Positions 47,601 through 59,840 are shown, numbered from the stretch's first letter. The stretch is 64,000 nt of DNA from Impatiens glandulifera (GCF_907164915.1 NC_061870.1:23783348-23847347), one strand, 5' to 3'. A program made the numbers and translations. Notes: generated from the sequence alone by a model not told the origin.

Positions 47601-50600
47601 TCTGGTTAAAATTTCAAGAAATTGGTTTTGGGAATAAAAGGACAGTAAGCAAAATTAAATAAACTGGATTTTCACAATAACACATTAAATATAAAGCTAC
47701 AAGGAATGATAATAAGAGAAGTGTAATGATATGCATCACAACCTTAGGAATGACACGTAGTAAGAAGCCAGATCTCCCCTTTCAAATTCAAACTGATGAG
47801 TAATTATAGTATTGATGTAGCCATTGCTTAAACAGTAGACTGCAACATTGAACACAAATTTATCAGATCCATGTAATAATATTGAACTATTTGGCAGAGA
47901 CCATAGTTATTAAGGGTGTTTGCAAAATTAAGGAAATATAGCTCATTTTGCTTCCTAAATTTGCATCAAAAATTCATTTTGCTTCCACAACTTGTGACAG
48001 GCTCGTTTTGCTTCCTGAACTCATAAAAATGACTTAAATTACTTGATGTCGTCATTTTTGGTTAACTCTGTTAATGTCCAGTTATGCATTTTAGAAAGAA
48101 GAAAAAAGTTAGCAAATAATTGATATTAAGGAGCAGCATAAATTGTGCAGCAATGCTTTAAGAACTTAACGGAGTTAACCAATAACTGATTGTGGAAATA
48201 ATTTGAGTTATTTTTAAAAGTGCAAAAGGAAAAAGAGCCCAACACAAGTTGAGGAAGCAAAACTAGCTTCGAATGCAAGTTCATGAAGCAAATGAACATC
48301 TATCATAAAATTAAACATGACAAATATCCACACATGTGTCATCCCTTGCTCCTATCAAAATATGTTCCCCAAAAAATATGTAAACATGCTTTTGAAGCCT
48401 ATTTTGGTCTAGGGAGTGCAAGATTATAATGCAAGAAACAACATATACATTAATCTGCTTGTCTAGGGATGCTTTAAATATCTGAACAAATAAACTATAT
48501 GCAGTTTCGGGTAGCCTGTCGCATATGAACCTCTGATCACCAATTATCATCCAAGGCTTCTACCAAAAAGCTTGACACCTTCATATTCAAAGCGTTCCAC
48601 ATATTTCAATCAGATGGTTCCCACTATATAATTGTTAGAGGAAAAAAAGAGACATTGCATGTCTTTCATCTAATAATAAATTATCAGATGGACATGTACC
48701 TGCACAAATTCCATGCAAAACAAGAAGAGAAAAGAGGAACCAGTGGAAGATTAACGAAAATAAAGAATCATCTATATGTAATTGTCTTACAAACTGCATT
48801 ATCCGTGTCCATATTTTGAATCATTATGCTCAGATATTGAAGAAGTGGTGCCTCTAAACTTGCATTTCTACTGTTCTTAAGAATCCTAACAAACTCTCCA
48901 AGCACCTGATATTCCATAAAACATCTGCATCGCAATGGAAAATAGACAAAAAAATACATGGATCTTGTCAAATTAAACAAGGAAAAAAAATATTGTGAAA
49001 TTTGGTAATGCTTACTCGAAAATTGCTGGATCATGTCTATCACCATAGGTCACTATCTCCACAATGGATTGCAGCAACTCGATGACTACATCCTAGACCA
49101 ATGAAAACAATTGGAAAATAGAACTTGGTAACTACAAAATTCTGTAACGGGTATTGTTCATGAGAATTTTAGAAGTTCCTCCAAAGTACCTTGTTAAACT
49201 CATGCACTACTTTGATCCTTCGCAGTTCATTAGTTACATATCTGAAGCCATATGTAGAGCATGTAAGCTTCAATCTACATCAAATTCACTAAATAGAAAA
49301 AGAAATGATGACTAGATAATGTTGGAGATGCAAGTTGGAAACAAGGATCAAATAAATAGATCTTGCCAAATTAGAGAAAGTTCTTTTGTTCATTTCAAGC
49401 CAAATGATCCGCCAAAAGATTATCGGGATAGACATCCATTTCTTTTCTAACCGGAGACTGTTATAGACCAATCCAAGCCTCCCAGCACCCCTGATGGTTA
49501 TATAAATATGCAACCAGGAATTGAAATGAACATAAATAATAAAGGTGTGTAAGTTGAGAAGGCTCTATATCACCAAAATAATCACCTAGAGCATATTTTG
49601 GGAGATTTGTTAAGTCATGAAAGATTCTGGAATATATATATACAAAGCCAAGGAGACCACACTTTGTTCATTAAACATTCTTCTACACAGGGATTAATGT
49701 CTCTCCTCGTCTAAGTAGAAAAGTAACTGGGAATGATGATGAAGAGAGGCATAAATTGAAGCAAAGGCATGCAGAGGAGTTTGAAATAAAGGAATTAGAA
49801 AAGCTAAAGTACTTTCTTGGAATTGAGGTAGCTCATTCCAGCCAAGGTAACTTCAACAAAAGTACATGACTGACTTATTAAACGGAGAAATTTTGGTGCA
49901 AATTTGTATCTCCAATGGATCCCAAATCACAAGTTAGGGGAAGTTAATGAAGAACCAGTTGTAATTAAAAGAATGTATTGGATCCAATGAGGTTGGATTT
50001 ACGGGACAAATCCAAACAAAGTTCAAGGGACAAAATACCAATTATCTGTTTTTAATACCTTGGAAACAGTTATAAAAAGTTGTGTGTAAACTCATCTTAT
50101 AAATATAGAATAATTTTATTTCTAATGTCAGTTCACTTCATTATCGAATAACAATAACTTTAAGACTATCTAAAAATTTAATGATTTAACAACTAATGCT
50201 TAAAGAAAAATATTAGGATCGTCATTTGCTTAATAGTATTGACCTTGTCACTAGTCAACTACAAGATTAGTTTACCTTCAACCTTATCAAATCTATTATC
50301 TATACTCCACAATGTTTAGCCCATCTAAATTAAGAATTTAAATTCCTCATTCCTCATTGCCAAAAACAAATCTGGAGCTAAGAGCTCTAATAGTCATTTT
50401 CATCCCATAATAATTCTTAACTAGTTTGGCTTTCTAACAGACCTCATAAAGCAAGATATCTTCTTGTGTAGCCTAACCATAACATCAAATCATTAGGCAT
50501 ATTCCTTTTGTTTATTCTGACACAGTTCACCTCAACCACATTATTTTATCAGATAAACTCAAACAAAAAAGATTAGTACCACTCAAATTTCAATAACCCT

Positions 50601-51492
50601 AATCAATCTATTTATGTCCAACTTTCGTTATCTAATTCTAACCTAATATGTGCAGCTTAGTGCTTACATTATAGTTAATAATCTAGCAAATTAAAGTTAT
50701 CCTGTCCAAATTGCTAAACCTAGGCTCCATGGCCTATGCATAACAAATTAAACCTAGACTTATATGTAAAATTTAAAACTATCTATCCAAGTTCATATAA
50801 TCTTCAATTATCATGTCCAGAACCCAAAGATTGAAGATATGTTAGACGCCACATATCATGAACTAACATCAAAGACATGCAAGGTTAAAAATATCTAGCC
50901 TTATCAAATAAAATATTCTAAGTTTCAACAATTTTACAAGAATTTAGTTTCACAAATATATATGGAGACTAATAAATTTTTTAACTAATCAATATCAAAA
51001 TAGTTAGATCTGGCAAATGGATCTAAATGCTAAACGACCAGATTATGAGTGATATTGTGATTTATTTTCAATTTCATCCACTCCAATCCACCAATCTTGG
51101 CATATAAAGTATAGCTACAAGATTGAACCAGTATGCCATGAACAGAGCAGTATGTCCCTATAACGGCTCTGGAAACCAAAAATTCACATCCTAAGGGAAC
51201 TGATCCTCAGTAATGTCCAGTTTTCTCCGGTAATATTGGCTACCGCTGAAATCCTTAGAAGAAATTCACGCACCTTAACTTGTCGAGACAGAATCATAGT
51301 AAATCAAAGTAAGAGTATCTAACTGAAAAACCAAATTGTATCATTTCTAGGCGTACATGAGTAACAAATTGACTAGAAATGAAAACATATACACGAAAAC
51401 TTGTTCAGATCAAGTAATGATACTAATACTGGACTTTACTTGAAATGCAGCAAGGAGAATCGATCAATCGTTCGCCAGAAAGAGAGCCACAT
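41694..51492 (-). CDS. TT9: CLEC16A/FPL-domain membrane-trafficking protein, TT9/GFS9 ortholog
   Basis: Twenty exons, all GT-AG with phase kept: 51492-51440, 49241-49190, 49092-49016, 48924-48791, 47839-47743, 47601-47544, 47454-47346, 47237-47120, 47039-46850, 45491-45178, 44686-44598, 44519-44458, 43754-43692, 43518-43378, 43266-43161, 42996-42913, 42819-42770, 42464-42308, 42219-42053, 41969-41694. Total 2,397 bp, 798 residues. The N-terminus MWLSFWR and the FPL domain ([37 protein letters not shown]) match the CLEC16A family. The C-terminus has [18 protein letters not shown]. Arabidopsis TT9/GFS9 is a Golgi-associated peripheral membrane protein needed for vacuolar trafficking and seed-coat flavonoid pigment. 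Intron 1 (2.2 kb) holds a Copia fragment, and introns 4, 9 and 12 hold short repeats. Exon 1 (53 bp) is the least certain, but its phase and motif fit. Confidence 0.9.
44010..44400. repeat. Internally repetitive insert in intron 12 of the TT9-like gene
   Basis: Repeated phrases TTTGGTATA, GATCAT and ATCATGATC occur several times on both strands (about 44110-44345), just after an 8-G run at 44010. It resembles a small degenerate non-autonomous element. No coding potential. Confidence 0.4.
45890..46440. mobile_element. MITE-like insert in intron 9 of the TT9-like gene
   Basis: The left part has GTACGGATACGACGATACGG and the right part has GCCGTATCCGATACCCG, roughly inverted. In between are AT-rich DNA, a TA tract and three tandem ~21 bp units around GGCTGTCGAGC (46064-46125). 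Ends are approximate. Confidence 0.5.
47930..48300. mobile_element. MITE/foldback insert in intron 4 of the TT9-like gene
   Basis: The left arm (TTTGCTTCC, CAACTTGTGACAGGCTC, GGTTAACTCTGTTAA) pairs with the inverted right arm (TTAACGGAGTTAACC, GAGCCCAACACAAGTTG, GGAAGCAAA). Arms are about 150 bp and imperfect, around a ~60 bp centre. No coding. Confidence 0.65.
49695..49965 (+). pseudogene. Copia reverse-transcriptase fragment in intron 1 of the TT9-like gene
   Basis: On the plus strand, antisense to the host gene, translation gives [20 protein letters not shown], then [20 protein letters not shown] and, after a frame change, KYMTDLL. This is the canonical Copia RT stretch ending in YFLGIE. 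No LTRs or other domains are seen nearby. Confidence 0.8.
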
Positions 51493-51714
51493 GACCACAG
51501 ATGGACTTCGTCTTAAAAAGCAAGATTAACAAACTGTAGCTTCCATAAACCAGAGAGATGATGAAGAAGAAGGTGAAGGAGCTCAGCAGTTGGCGTTTAT
51601 CGGAAATGGAAGAAAGCGTGGTTTGGCCGTTTGGTTTATTAGAGAGAGAGAATAAATCAGTAAAATAAATATAATAAAGTAAAAGTCCCCAATTTTTTTT
51701 CGATCCCGAAAAAT

Positions 51715-51840
51715 AGACAACGGATTAAGTATATAACCCGCAAATACACTTAATTAGACGTAAAATTTGTCGTTTGACGACTCGAACCTAGAAATTTATG
51801 ACTAGTATTCACCGTTATTGTCGCTGCCCAAAAAAATAAT
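51715..51840 (-). mobile_element. SINE-like repeat, copy 1
   Basis: On the minus strand, TAGGTTCGAGTCGTC looks like a polymerase III B box and is followed by TTAAGTGTATTTGCGGGTTA. That second phrase recurs at 59700-59840 and 59885-60010. It lies just upstream of the TT9-like gene. Confidence 0.55.
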
Positions 51841-52604
51841 TAACAAGAATTTCTTAGTAAAGAACGAGCGAATCACCGGAACTGTCCAGTTCAAAAACGA
51901 ATATAAATAGGATTTTGTTATATATTAATCAATTTATTTATTTATAAGTAAAGTTTAACTTGAATTAATTTTCACATAATGGCAATATCTTTAATTATTA
52001 ATCAAAATTAAAACGAAATATGTAATCTCTAAGAAATATTATTTTCAAATTTTACTGCTATTTTGACTTGTATATGAAATATGACACCAACCCGTCAACT
52101 GAGATCTAAAGAAAAAGATACCTGCCATTCCTATTGAATTAATTTCATATTGTTGTCAGGTATTGGTTGGTGGTAAAGGACTATTTAATTTATACTTTAA
52201 ATATGGGCAATATCCTCAAATTATTAGAAGAAAAAAATGTAAAATAACCCTAATACAATATTTGAGCTCGTTTGACATAGGTTTTTTTTAGATCTTTTCT
52301 AGATATTATCCAATTTTTGTTTATAAATTGTCTCTATACATCAATATCAATTTTAAAATGTTGCTCATGATTTTAAGATTAAATAAATTCTACCATTGAA
52401 CTTTTTAATTTTTTTGAGATAGGTCATTGCATCAATTATGTTTAGATATGCTTTTAAAAGGAAATATTAATGAAGAAGGAGAGGTGCACCTAATAAAAAG
52501 TGGTTCATGAACTTTCTTGTAAATAGAAAATATTACCCTCTAACATAATAATGATGCTTAATTTTAAAAGTGTCCAGATTGTCGGGTCGAGAGTTGTGGT
52601 TAAT

Positions 52605-53060
52605 TTGAAAATATATGTGAGAGTAATTGATACTTGGGTCAGATTGTGGGTTGACCCGCCCATAAATTTAAAACGGTTAAAAATAAAATAAAATAAATGT
52701 TATATGTATGTTTTGAACTTGCAACCTAACAAAAAAAAAATATGTACAACTCTTTAACCAACTAAGTTAATAAGACTTTATATTTTGGATATATATGTGA
52801 GAGTAAATGGATACTTGGGTCGAATTGTGGGTTAACCCGTCCATAAATTTAAAACGGTTAAAAATAAAATAAAAAAATGTTATATGTATGTTTTGAACTT
52901 TCAACCTAACAAAAACATGTACAACTCTTTAACCAACTAAACTAATAAAACTTTATATTTATGATATATATGTGAGAGTAAATGGATACTTGGGTCGGAT
53001 TGTGGGTTGACCCGTCCATAAACTTAAAACGGATAAAAATAAAATTAAAATATTATCCGT
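52605..53060. repeat. Tandem ~180 bp repeat, about 2.5 units, with tRNA-like boxes
   Basis: Units start GTGAGAGTAA at about 52617, 52797 and 52973. The first two are about 180 and 176 bp, and the third stops after about 85 bp. Shared blocks are TACTTGGGTC, TTGTGGGTTGACCCG and AAAACGG(T/A)TAAAAATAAAAT. On the minus strand the first two units hold CTTAGTTGGTTAAAGAG (A-box-like) and GGTTGCAAGTTCAAAAC (B-box-like) at tRNA-like spacing, suggesting a tandemly amplified SINE-type unit. Confidence 0.8.
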
Positions 53061-53345
53061 AATTTTTTTTCCGCGATTTTTTATATCATTACTCGATTAC
53101 TTGTGCTACATGCTAGTTTTATTAAATACAATTTTAAAAAGAAAATATCATTTTTGTATCTTATAAAAAATCAATTGTTTTTTTAAATTCATATATTTCA
53201 TATATAAGACAATAATCAAAATAACAAACATATTTATGATTATGTAGGTATTTGATTGTAGTAGAAAACAATATTCAAAGGAAATTCTCCATTGTAGTCG
53301 TATTGGCTTTATTTGGTTAATTCATTTTTACATTTAATAGTGTTT

Positions 53346-53477
<132 letters not shown>

Positions 53478-53478
53478 G

Positions 53479-54521
53479 ATATGGGAAGAATACCAATTTT
53501 ACACACCAAGTTGTAAGAAGGTGTCAAATTTACTTATTAAGTATTAAAATTCTATTTATACCTATTAACTTGTAAAAAAATGTCAAATTTATTTGAAATA
53601 ACGGAAATATTAAACACCGTCAAAATTTTTGCCACATGTAATATCCACATATATTTTATTTATTTTTATATTTTCATTACTTTGATTATTTTTTTTCATT
53701 TATCATTCAACCTCTATCCCTAATTTAATTCAAATGGAGATATAAACATAATCTCTTTATATTATAAATTAAAAATAATTTATATTAAATTGAGTCTTTA
53801 TAACTATTAAAAAAACTGTAAAATTAATAATTAAACTACAACAATTTCAATTAAAACGACATTACATGATTCAAAATGAATTATGTGTGACAAAAATTTA
53901 CTGTGAATTTAATATAATCTATTAATTTTGAATCATGTAATTTCCTTTTAGTTGAACCTTTTGTAGTTCAATTCTTAATTTTATATATTTTTTGGTTTGG
54001 TTAGATATAAAGACTCAACTTAATATAATTTATTTTTGATTTATAATATAAAGAGATTGTGTTTATCTCTCTTTCCATTTGAATTAAAAGTGGATAAAAT
54101 AATATACGATAATATGATAATATGATGTGTAGAGAGATAAAGGTCAATAAACCTCAATTTCATTAATTAGTTTCATTTTAGGAAAAATAATCAATCAATC
54201 CCTATGGAGATGGAGATGGAAATTGAAAGAAAAAAGTTCAAAGAAAATGAATAATTGTGAGATAAAGAGAGAGAAAAAATGAATAAAGAAAGATTTAATG
54301 TTTTATTTAAATTGAAAAATAATTAAAGTAATGTCAATTTAAAAAAAAAAAATGGATATTACATGTGGCAAAAAAATTGACGGTGTTTAACATTTCCGTT
54401 ATTTTAAATAAAATTGACACTTTTTAACAAGTTAGTATATATAAATAGAATTTTGATACTTAATAAGTAAATTTGACACCTTCTTATAAGTTGGAGTGTA
54501 AAATTGATATTCTTCCCATAT
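53479..54521. mobile_element. 1.04 kb foldback (near full-length inverted repeat)
   Basis: The left end ATATGGGAAGAATACCAATT and its inverse at the right (ATATTCTTCCCATAT) start two arms that stay complementary almost to the centre, near 53870-53945. Checkpoints are GACGGTGTTTAA/TTAAACACCGTC, TTACATGTGGCA/TGCCACATGTAA, AATCTCTTTATATTATAA and its inverse, and ACATGATTCAAAAT/ATTTTGAATCATGT. Arms are about 400-480 bp. There is no coding. TA tracts flank both ends, consistent with a TA target. Confidence 0.88.
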
Positions 54522-55030
54522 ATATATATATATATGGGAGATGAACTCTCATTTTATACTTCTTGCTTCCTTCTTGGAATATTTGGCCATGAGTGAATGT
54601 ATATCATTGAATGTAAGGGTGGTTATAATTATTTGTTAATTTTTCTTTATTAATCAATTTAAATTTATTGTTATTATTATTATATACTAATTGTTTTCAC
54701 CAAATAATCCAATATCTTTAAACAAAATTATTAAAAATCTCAATGAGTTTCCCAATCGATGTTTTTTCCCGCCACTCAATTGAAAACCTCTGTACAAACT
54801 ACAAATATTCTTCCATTGTCATTTGACCTCGTATTTCTTACACAATTAATGAATAAATATATTCATAAACACACAAAGACTAGATTATTCATATTTTCTG
54901 ATTAAAGTTTATTCTTAAACTAAAGTTGCATCTCAAATTCCCCTAATTTAGTCCAAAAATAAATGGGAATAAAAGTCATATCATGCCACTGCCGCCGCCG
55001 CCCGCCGCCATGCTTTCCTTAAAATCATCA

Positions 55031-55903
55031 TCATCGATGGGTTCTACATTTCTTATAGACCATGACACCACTAGGAGCATTCGTAAGATCAATAGTACAA
55101 TGTCCAAACAGCTCATAAGAATAATGTAAAACATTCCCAAGATTCGATCGAACCCTAAACTGCCCTTTAACCTCAAATCTAAGTCTGTTATTCACCATCT
55201 CCCATTTCATCCGTTCCCTATCGATCAACGACAACATCACCTGGCTAGTCTCAAGATGAACCGTCCTGAAATTAGACTGCGCCTTCATCGATAAAACAGG
55301 GTTCACGTAACTGCTCGCTATAAGTGTATCCTTGTAATATAAAGACACCACCCCATAATGAAAATCCACCGTTGCTTTCTTACTAGGATTCGTGAAATTC
55401 GCTAGGATGGTCACGTCGGCATTTAAGAGATAACCCACGTCGAGATAAGCCGCGTTTAGTGAAGCGGCTGAGATGTCGAATTTCGGACTGCGTGGTCGGA
55501 ATACAAAGTAGACAATGAGTACAATAATTACGCCTATGATTACTATGATCCATAAGAGTGCGCAGAATGCGCCGATGAACCATATTATTGGATTTGTCTT
55601 GCTCGGACGTTTCACGACCAGTCCGGATGTGGGAGTACGTACTGGATCATGTTGGGGTTGGGGTTGGGTGTGCTGGGGTAAGGGTGCAAAAGTGACCTGA
55701 GTTTGCGTCCTTGGTGTGGGGACAGGGGCGGAGACGGGAACGGGGACGGGGGCGAGGGGAGGAGGCTGGGGTCTTTGGATTTGGTGGTGCGGTCGGGGTT
55801 GTTGAGAAATGGGGGAGATTGGTTGGATTTGGGGGTGAGGAGTGTCGATTGGTCGAGTTTGGCGCTGCCGGGGAAGAAAATGTGGGTTGGTTTCAGGGTG
55901 CAT
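55031..55903 (-). CDS. Proline-rich LEA_2 / NDR1-HIN1-like membrane protein
   Basis: Intronless, 290 residues. The N-terminal ~105 residues are rich in Pro, Gln and His (PPPLAPVPVPVSAPVPTPRT), as in the hydroxyproline-rich branch of the NHL/LEA_2 family. A strong membrane segment follows (about 106-135, WFIGAFCALLWIIVIIGVII), then a LEA_2 ectodomain (FTNPSKKATVDFHYGVVSLYY, FEVKGQFRVRSNLG) and a C-terminal KKCRTHR. The predicted topology is cytosolic N-terminus, extracellular C-terminus. I chose the ATG at 55903 (MHPETNPH). An in-frame ATG at 56026 would add a hydrophobic, TC-rich leader typical of untranslated sequence. It is only distantly related to the two NHL copies at the window start. 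Function beyond family is not inferable. Confidence 0.88.
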   Translation of the reverse strand: MHPETNPHFLPRQRQTRPIDTPHPQIQPISPISQQPRPHHQIQRPQPPPLAPVPVPVSAPVPTPRTQTQVTFAPLPQHTQPQPQHDPVRTPTSGLVVKRPSKTNPIIWFIGAFCALLWIIVIIGVIIVLIVYFVFRPRSPKFDISAASLNAAYLDVGYLLNADVTILANFTNPSKKATVDFHYGVVSLYYKDTLIASSYVNPVLSMKAQSNFRTVHLETSQVMLSLIDRERMKWEMVNNRLRFEVKGQFRVRSNLGNVLHYSYELFGHCTIDLTNAPSGVMVYKKCRTHR

Positions 55904-56029
55904 CTTTAGATTAGAAGGTCTGAGATGGATGGAGAAAGAATTGGAGAGGAAGTAGAAGAAGGAAGGAATGAAGGATAATTGAGAAAGAATGATGATGATT
56001 GAGAGAAAGGGAAAAGAATCAAACAATGG

Positions 56030-57955
56030 TTAAGCAAAGGAAGCAAGTAATCCTATACTTTCCTCTACCATAAACATATAAGAAATTGCTTTTCAATTAT
56101 ATGTTACTCTTTTATTTTTAATATTAAATTATTTTATTTTATTTTCCTCAAATTGTGTATTCAAAATAATTTATTTTATTTGAAACCTGTGATAAATATA
56201 AAATAAATTCCTTTTCTTTGATGTCATTTTTAGTTAGAATTGAAAAGATAATCTTCATTTTATTTTTATTTTTAATTGTGGTCTAAATTTGTATTAGCTT
56301 ATTTGGATTGGGGTTATTATTATAACTTATAGGAATAAAAAATAATGATGATGGATGATTTTGAAGAAGGGATGATTATTTTTTTTTAAAATATTTAAAA
56401 TGTATTATATATATAAAAATAGAATAAAAAAATATTAATTTAAAATAAAAATTATTTTAGTATTTTGATTAATAAATTAAGTGATATGATTAATAAAAAT
56501 GGGAGTGAAATAATTTTTGAATTATTTGAATTATTTAAATAATTCAATAATAAGAAATAATTTTATTTTTTTTTTAACTTTTCTGGTGTATTTTTTATTT
56601 CTTTCTAACTTTCTTTGAAGAAATAATAAAACAATCATGCAATTGTAGTGGGATGAAGATTTGTCCTATTAACATCTTTTAATTGATTATACTTATTTGT
56701 TTAAAATGTTCTACATACGATATAATTCAACTTTAAGATTTATATATATTATATTTAATTTTATATTTTCTTATTAATTGTTCAAGTTTCGAGTGTATCA
56801 ACCCGCAAACCAACTATGCAATACATTTATTAACGACTTTGTTCGGATTTAAGTTTTCCAAATAATTCAACAAAATCAAATATTACTTTATCCCTCTCAT
56901 ATATTAAATTCATTAACCAAAAATACTAAAATACCCTTTATTTTAAATTATTATTATTTATTTTATTTATATATATCAATACTCTTTAAAAAAATTTTAT
57001 TAAAAAAATATCATCTTCTCTTCAAAATCATTACAAATAATTATCTTTTTTTTCTCTCCAAATTATTTAAATAACCTGACAGCCTAACACAAAAACAAAT
57101 TTATATACATATTATATGAAAACTCAATAATTTTATATTAAATATTATTATATATAATAAATAAATAAATATTCGTTTTTTTTAACTATTTTTATCCCGA
57201 TTGACATTAACTAATTTGGAATGGAGAAGGAAGTCAATTTGTCCTTCAAACACTAATAAAATTAAATTCAAACAAGATAGCTAAATAGTAAGAGTGACTT
57301 AACAAAAATATCACGGGTTTAATTTAATCTGAAAACGTTTTAAGTTAAAACGGGATCATGACTACAAAGTGTCATGTTAGTTCTCCTTAAATAATAAGAA
57401 ATATTATAAAAATATATAATATCAATAATATATTTATTTAACATTTAGATTTTATAAAAAAATAATATTTATTTATAATAATAATAATAATAAAAGAAAT
57501 TCATAACTAAAACATGAAAATATTATATTTGACCAAACATAAGGTAGTGGTTAATGCTTACATGTTTGGTATATTAGCTAGACCTAGGAGACTATGTCTA
57601 GTTGACACAATTTGAACTATTATTGTCATTTCATTGTTTTGGGCATGCTCAAATGGTGAGACAATTGGGAAGGAAGGTCTCTTCTTTGGTATCAATCAAT
57701 TTTTCAATTGAGTAACTATTTATTTATTTATTAAATTAAGGAAAGTGTCCCAATTAAAATTAATTACCAAATGTTACCAATAACCATGCAAATCATACAT
57801 TACACTGATTGCCAAATTTCCAAAATGCTATAATAAAATACAACAACAATAAAATATTAATACAAAATATAATCAATATTATAAAATCTCCAATCTATAG
57901 CCGACACCTGTCGAGCCAGTGTTATTATTTTCCTTTGTTATTAATTACTTGTCAG
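56030..57955. other. AT-rich intergenic DNA
   Basis: A/T-rich with short AAT and TTTA repeats. No gene, RNA gene or clear element seen. Confidence 0.5.
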
Positions 57956-57962
57956 TTTTTCA

Positions 57963-59354
57963 TTAGCAAATCTGTTTCCGAAATCCCAACCGTTGATTTT
58001 CAAGATCATATTCCACATAAAAATTCTGTTGCTGATAATTCCCCAATATAATCGACGGCCCTCCGTTTCCCGCCGGCGAGATCTCATCGGTAACGATGGT
58101 CATACAAACGGCACCGTTTTCACTCACCACAGAAAAATAGTCAGCCAACGGTAACTCCATTTTCGTCCCACCTTTAAAATGAAACACAAGTTCAGGGAAC
58201 AAAACCGATTCTTCATCGGCGATTTCAAAACATGGACTTAATCCAGACCATTTTTCTACGTCGGAAGCTCTCCGGTAATCCCCCATTTGTTTCTCGAATT
58301 CCGCCGCCACCGCTAAGAACACTTCATGCTCCATGAACGTAAAGGTTGACCCGGAATCGATAATTGTTCCGCCGTCGCCGTTCTTCCCAATCGTCACTAA
58401 TCGGTGAGGAATCTTCACTTTCCGACCGCCGACAGTAATCTTACGAAGACCCATGTAATAGTAATTTAGAAAGGCTGGATTTAACGCCTTTGAATTGTTT
58501 ATCAAAGGGGTGTAACTAACATTCCGGGTCTTACTAGAATCCGAACCGGATACAATAACCATTTCACTTCCCTTTGCAGTATTGTCGAATTTATGAGAAA
58601 CGAGACAGTAAGAAAACCTAGTGAGACCCATTTGAACCGGAAGAGATTCGGGTCGACGCCCGAATCCAGCAATACCAGAAGGTTGATGGGTTGAAAACAT
58701 TGAGCACCCGGCAACAAACCCATCAACAGCCGCCTTTTTCCCGGGTAAATGAAGCGTGTCCGACATAAGTAACCCGGATGTCGAACCGGATCCGTAAGCG
58801 ATCATATATGGCGGGCAAATCTGCGTGCAATTGGTTATGCACTTCTTGCAAATGGATACAACATCCGATCCGTAAATAAGGCCACATTTCGGGTTACTGC
58901 ACCCGATAATTTTAGCCGATGAGGATAATTTGGGTACGAAAACGGGTATTTTTGTCGGGTTTAGGTTATTGAAATTGCATTTGGAGCATGTGTAGTGTTT
59001 AGTGCAGGGGAGCCAGACGAGACTACTGCCGGTGTCCATAATGAGATCGACACTCTGCGGCGGCGTACCGAACGAGAGAGAAACGGAGTATCCGCCGTAG
59101 CTTTGCGGTAAGATTGGGAGTTGGGAATCGAACGTTGTCGGAGAAAATGTCAAGTTATTTCCGGGTCGCTTGAGATGTCGGGCTCGGGTAATTGAGAGAG
59201 ACGAATGGAATTTAAGTTTCTGAAAGAGGTCATGGCGATCGACGGCGGTGATCGGTGAGAGATGGAGGGTATAGGCGGCGGCGGCGGCGGCGGTGGCGGC
59301 GGTGGCGTTTAGTAAATGAAGAGAGAGGATTGAGAGGAGGAAGAAGAATGCCAT
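57963..59354 (-). CDS. Nepenthesin-like (A1B) secreted aspartic protease
   Basis: Intronless, 463 residues. A signal peptide is evident (MAFFFLLSILSLHLLNATAA). Both catalytic motifs are intact: DTGSS at Asp107 and DSGS at Asp333. A Cys-rich nepenthesin-type insert lies at about 117-180 (CTKHYTCSKC, CKKCITNCTQIC). Other family marks are GGYSVSLSFGTPPQ, GIAGFGRRPESLPVQ and the C-terminal GPSIILGNYQQQNFYVEYDL. It belongs to the plant group resembling Arabidopsis At4g16563-type proteases, likely vacuolar or apoplastic. I chose the start at 59354, which gives a clean signal peptide. An upstream in-frame ATG at 59450 would add 32 residues. Substrate unknown. Confidence 0.93.
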   Translation of the reverse strand: MAFFFLLSILSLHLLNATAATAAAAAAYTLHLSPITAVDRHDLFQKLKFHSSLSITRARHLKRPGNNLTFSPTTFDSQLPILPQSYGGYSVSLSFGTPPQSVDLIMDTGSSLVWLPCTKHYTCSKCNFNNLNPTKIPVFVPKLSSSAKIIGCSNPKCGLIYGSDVVSICKKCITNCTQICPPYMIAYGSGSTSGLLMSDTLHLPGKKAAVDGFVAGCSMFSTHQPSGIAGFGRRPESLPVQMGLTRFSYCLVSHKFDNTAKGSEMVIVSGSDSSKTRNVSYTPLINNSKALNPAFLNYYYMGLRKITVGGRKVKIPHRLVTIGKNGDGGTIIDSGSTFTFMEHEVFLAVAAEFEKQMGDYRRASDVEKWSGLSPCFEIADEESVLFPELVFHFKGGTKMELPLADYFSVVSENGAVCMTIVTDEISPAGNGGPSIILGNYQQQNFYVEYDLENQRLGFRKQIC

Positions 59355-59694
59355 TGAGAGAGGTTTGTTTGTTTGTTTTTTTACTTTCGGTGGGTGCATT
59401 TTTAAAAGGGGCAAAAAGACAAGAAAGACCAACGTTACAAAAGTTAGCATGATGGGCTGTTTGTTCCATTTAAGTCTCTTCCTATATAATTAAGCAAAAA
59501 TAAATAAAAAAATCTCTTTCATTTATAAAGTTCTTATTTGCTTTGTATCTAGAAATCTTAATAGTGTATTCAAATGCAAATTATAAATTTTGTAAGATTA
59601 ATGAAGAATTTGAAATTCTTGAACCCATTGATAACTAGTGAATTTACCGATTATCATTAAAAATAGATAATGTTTTTAGAACGCACGGTTGACC

Positions 59695-59840
59695 GTTTTC
59701 GCTACTCCTTCGAAATGCGACTAATTTTCACGGGTTAAACACATAACCCACATACACTTAACTAATTAATCAGAGACGAGCAGATGATACCGTCTGACGG
59801 GCTTAAACCCAAAACCTCTATGAAACTAGGGACATCGACA
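59695..59840 (-). mobile_element. SINE-like repeat, copy 2
   Basis: On the minus strand it carries GGTTTTGGGTTTAAGCCCG (B-box-like), then TTAAGTGTATGTGGGTTA and CCCGTGAAAATTAGTCGC, matching 51715-51840 and the neighbour at 59885. Confidence 0.55.

Noticed and set aside
56026..56026. Upstream ATG of the proline-rich LEA_2 gene
   Set aside because: It would add 41 residues coded by a TC-rich leader. The ATG at 55903 gives a normal family N-terminus.
59355..59450. N-terminal extension of the aspartic protease from the ATG at 59450
   Set aside because: It would bury the clean signal peptide that begins at 59354 behind a second hydrophobic stretch and a basic linker.
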